In this document: piece by piece, positions 61,791 through 64,000 of the stretch
Position numbering within the stretch: the first letter of the stretch is position 1
Layout: every line of letters begins with the position of its first letter
DNA from: Pandoraea sp. PE-S2T-3
GTDB taxonomy: Bacteria > Pseudomonadota > Gammaproteobacteria > Burkholderiales > Burkholderiaceae
Length of the DNA stretch: 64,000 nucleotides
Assembly (NCBI RefSeq): GCF_002179965.1
Contig: NZ_NGUQ01000007.1
Span: forward strand, 777,494 to 841,493
Direction: 5' to 3'
The notes under the pieces: model-generated
Seen by the model: the letters and a program-made list of their open reading frames with translations, nothing else
What the model was told of the DNA's origin: nothing
Database searches by the model: none
Position numbers and translations under genes: made by a program

Positions 61791-63413
61791 TTACAGCAGG
61801 TCGTCGCTGGGCAGCAGCGTGAAGGCCCCCGCGACGGCGTTACGCCAGAAAGGCGCGTAGGGCTCGACGTCGAACGTGCGCGGCTGGCCGTTCTCCTCGC
61901 CGACCCAGCGCAGGGCGGGCATCGTCGGAGGTGTGGGTGTGGGTGGCGCTGTGCCCGGTGGCACCAGTTCGACGTGGAAGCTGGAGCGTGGCGCGACAGC
62001 CCGCTCGAAGATCCCCGCCATGCGCTCGGCGAAGTCGGCGCTGTGGATCACGATGGCCAACTCGGTGTTCAACCGTACCGAGCGCGGGTCGAGATTGAAT
62101 GAACCCAGCACCACGTGCAGCCGGTCGATGATGTAGACCTTGCCGTGCAGGCTCGCACGGGAAGACCCGCCAAAGGTGATGCGCCGCTGCTCGGGCTCCG
62201 GGCGGATGGGCTTGAATTCATACAGTTCGATCCCCGCCTGCAACAACGCCGGACGGTAGCGCGCGTAACCAGCGTGGACCGGCACGACATCGGTGGCGGC
62301 CAGCGAATTCGTCAGCACGCGCACGCTGACCCCGCGCGCCGTCAGCGCCGACAGGAATTTCACGCCACCATCCAGCGGGACGAAGTAGGGCGAAATGATC
62401 AGCACCTCGCGCTGGGCGTGGCCCGCTAGTTCGCGCAGCTTGTCGCCCGGCGCGCTGGTGGTTTCCTTTGCGGGGGTATCGAGCTTGTCGGGGCTGTCGG
62501 CGGCGAGTTCGGCAGGTGCCCAGAAAAGCGGCACCTTGCCAGTGCTCAATCCAGTGGCCAGCGAGGGCTGATGGAGTGCGTCCCGTCCGGCCGGCACGTT
62601 CTCGGCATCGCGCCAATGCTGGGCCAGGGCGTCGCGGGTGGCGTCGAGGGTTTCCTTGTCGATCTTGGACTGCACCTGTCGGAGCGGGTAGGACTGCGGG
62701 CTGGTCCAGAAGTGGTCGAAGCTATGGGAGATCGCGTCGACGACGGGGCCTGCGCACAACAAGTCAAAGTCGCGGAAGGACAGATCGGGGTTGGCGTCGA
62801 AATATTCGTCACCCAGATTGCGGCCGCCGACGATGGCGAGCTGGTTGTCGGCGACGAGCGCCTTGTTGTGCATCCGCCGGTTGAGCTGGTCGAATTGCGT
62901 CAGGAGGTTGCCGGCGCGTTGGAGCAGGGTGGTGTCGCGCGTGCCGAACGGATTGAAGACGCGGACTTCGATATTGCGATGCTGGTCGAGCACGGCGAAG
63001 GTCGGATCGGTGTGGCGGCGGTTGATGTCGTCGACCAGCATGCGCACACGCACGCCTCGGTCGGCGGCGTCGAGCAGCGACTGGAGCAGCAGGCGGCCAG
63101 TGATGTCTTCGCCCGCGCTGTAGTACTGCACGTCGAGACTGTGCTGCGCCGACTGGACCAGTGCGATACGCGTGGTGAACGCGGCGGAACCGGTGGCCAG
63201 CAACTGGAAGCCGGATTCCCCGGGGTGGGCGTGCTCCGCCGGGGCGAGGGCATCCGCCAATGCGCCCGGGGCCGTGGCGGACGTATGGGACGTCCACTGC
63301 GTCGGCTCAGGCGGCGGACGGACAGAGGTGCAGGCCGCCGCGAGGAGCGACAGTGCGAGTACCCATATCAGGCGAGACGGCAGAAGCGACCGGAGGAGGC
63401 GCGATAGGACCAT
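61791..63413 (-). CDS. Phospholipase D family lipoprotein (cardiolipin-synthase-like)
   Basis: A 540-residue protein with two HKD motifs: MHNKALVADNQLAIVGGRN near 181 and LHGKVYIIDRLHVVLGSFN near 421, both with the HxKx4D pattern needed for phosphatidyl transfer. The N-terminus is a lipoprotein signal (LALSLLAAACTS, lipid-attachment Cys near 28), so it is membrane-anchored in the periplasm. Relatives include cardiolipin synthase C-like and phospholipase D enzymes; the exact activity is not decided here. TATATATA lies 10-20 bp upstream of the ATG. It is the last protein gene before the rRNA operon. Confidence 0.88.
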   Translation of the reverse strand: MVLSRLLRSLLPSRLIWVLALSLLAAACTSVRPPPEPTQWTSHTSATAPGALADALAPAEHAHPGESGFQLLATGSAAFTTRIALVQSAQHSLDVQYYSAGEDITGRLLLQSLLDAADRGVRVRMLVDDINRRHTDPTFAVLDQHRNIEVRVFNPFGTRDTTLLQRAGNLLTQFDQLNRRMHNKALVADNQLAIVGGRNLGDEYFDANPDLSFRDFDLLCAGPVVDAISHSFDHFWTSPQSYPLRQVQSKIDKETLDATRDALAQHWRDAENVPAGRDALHQPSLATGLSTGKVPLFWAPAELAADSPDKLDTPAKETTSAPGDKLRELAGHAQREVLIISPYFVPLDGGVKFLSALTARGVSVRVLTNSLAATDVVPVHAGYARYRPALLQAGIELYEFKPIRPEPEQRRITFGGSSRASLHGKVYIIDRLHVVLGSFNLDPRSVRLNTELAIVIHSADFAERMAGIFERAVAPRSSFHVELVPPGTAPPTPTPPTMPALRWVGEENGQPRTFDVEPYAPFWRNAVAGAFTLLPSDDLL

Positions 63414-63673
63414 CTCGAACGCTCTATATATAGGGAGAAAGAAGCTGTGGCAGAACCGGCGACAAAAGCGGTAACAAAAGCGCGCCGCCGCTGGGGAGGC
63501 CTTTCCATATAGGGAAGCTTAGCCAAAAGCATATGCGATTTCGTTGGTTGCGTCGCCGGGGGATGCCCGGATACATTGGGGCTGTCTCCTCCATGAAGTC
63601 CTGTCCCATGGATCTCGGCCCGCTCACGACGCGGGCCTTTTTTTGCTCTTTTCAAATTATTTTCACAAAGTGC
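63414..63673. other. Gene-free region with orphan terminator
   Basis: No protein gene supported. Contains a CCGGG/CCCGG hairpin (63556-63570) and a strong plus-strand terminator (63617-63644) though no plus-strand gene lies upstream; a short non-coding transcript is possible. Confidence 0.45.
63617..63644 (+). terminator. Strong intrinsic terminator with no upstream gene
   Basis: A 7-bp GC stem (GGCCCGC with GCGGGCC), 7-base loop and seven Ts on the plus strand. It lies 30 bp upstream of the first rrn promoter and may insulate the rRNA operon or end a small RNA. Confidence 0.85.
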
Positions 63674-63702
63674 TTGCCAGCGTTCGGGGTTTTCACTAAT
63701 AT
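63674..63702 (+). promoter_or_regulatory. rRNA operon promoter P1
   Basis: TTGCCA (63674-63679), 17 bp, TAATAT (63697-63702), preceded by an A/T-rich stretch at 63649-63668 that resembles an UP element. Confidence 0.7.
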
Positions 63703-63838
63703 TCCGTCTCTCGCAACGACAGCGACGCAGCGAAAGCGGCGAAGCAGGAAGATGCGACGGGCTGGAAAGCCCGGTGGTTAGTGGTTTTGGAGCTTGTGAG
63801 TCGCTACGGCGGCGAACGAAAAGAAGCGAAAAAAACTG

Positions 63839-63867
63839 TTGACGACGACGAGAAGCTGCGACATAAT
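63839..63867 (+). promoter_or_regulatory. rRNA operon promoter P2
   Basis: TTGACG (63839-63844), 17 bp, CATAAT (63862-63867), with an A-rich stretch at 63814-63836 upstream. Spacing and strength fit an rrn promoter. Confidence 0.8.
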
Positions 63868-63869
63868 CT

Positions 63870-64000
63870 CACTTCTCTGCTGCTGATGCAGCGACGCAGA
63901 AAACGAAGCGACAGCGCGGTAATAATGCGACGAAGCAAAGTTCGAAGCGATTGATCTTTAAAAATTGAACAACCGATAAGTGTGGGCACTCGATGAATGG
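63870..64000 (+). other. Leader of an rRNA operon (16S lies just beyond the window)
   Basis: The bases CTTTAAAAATTG (63956-63967) are boxA-like antitermination sequence, and the following stretch, ending with AACCGATAAGTGTGGG and the last bases of the window, is typical of the 16S leader in Burkholderiales. The mature 16S rRNA start is not reached. Confidence 0.85.

Noticed and set aside
63804..63989. Short minus-strand coding frame at the right end
   Set aside because: It lies inside the rRNA promoter and leader region, which explains the sequence better.
1..64000. CRISPR arrays, insertion sequences, prophage or integrase genes
   Set aside because: No spaced identical repeats, transposase or integrase motifs, or terminal inverted repeats with target duplications were found; the short tandem repeats have no spacers.

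Overview
The window is GC-rich, densely packed bacterial DNA, most likely from a betaproteobacterium of the Burkholderiaceae. A Pandoraea-like genome is my best guess; the genus is not proven. This rests on the order paaABCDE, DUF1835, tetR, which is typical of Burkholderia relatives, on an mprF-acvB pair, on a fused indolepyruvate oxidoreductase, and on a Burkholderia-style rRNA leader at the right end. Most genes are ordinary chromosomal metabolism and transport.

Left part (1-8.4 kb): the end of a haem-copper oxidase operon (subunits III and IV), then a LysR regulator divergent from a D-glutamate-cyclase-family protein, an MFS transporter and a fused 5-oxoprolinase. Together these look like a module for pyroglutamate or D-glutamate use.

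The accessory highlight is 8.46-13.3 kb. It is a compact seven-gene operon whose order and protein features match the SPI-2/LEE type III secretion translocon block: small helical protein, two tandem SseB/EspA-like filament proteins, SycD/SscA-like TPR chaperone, SseC-like SctE, SseD-like SctB and SseE-like protein. No export apparatus, needle or ATPase gene is present. The first ribosome binding site lies inside a long inverted repeat. A membrane-free mini chemotaxis transducer with reversed domain order overlaps the operon end tail to tail.

Middle part (14.6-46.4 kb): a DASS anion permease divergent from an AraC regulator across a 10-bp tandem repeat; a GIY-YIG protein; a beta-lactamase-fold hydrolase; mprF-acvB (synthesis and hydrolysis of lysyl-phosphatidylglycerol); a uracil/xanthine permease; LysR; rhlE; a BASS transporter; a gamma-carbonic-anhydrase-like protein with a parvulin; a methyltransferase divergent from an MmyB-like regulator; crcB; pyrE; an MFS transporter; maeB; the indolepyruvate oxidoreductase; a 74-residue secreted protein; an Lrp regulator and a GNAT enzyme.

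Right part (44.9-64 kb): the phenylacetyl-CoA epoxidase operon paaABCDE with DUF1835 and a TetR (PaaR) gene, and a perfect 18-bp palindrome placed between the promoter elements of paaA. Then come LysR, a CitE-like lyase, a CoA transferase and a 2-hydroxycarboxylate transporter (a predicted citramalate/malate-type module); a GlxA-like regulator; an M24 peptidase; a Fur-box/ECF sigma/FecR/TonB receptor iron module; and a phospholipase D lipoprotein. Last are tandem rrn promoters and the 16S leader, so the window stops just before an rRNA operon.
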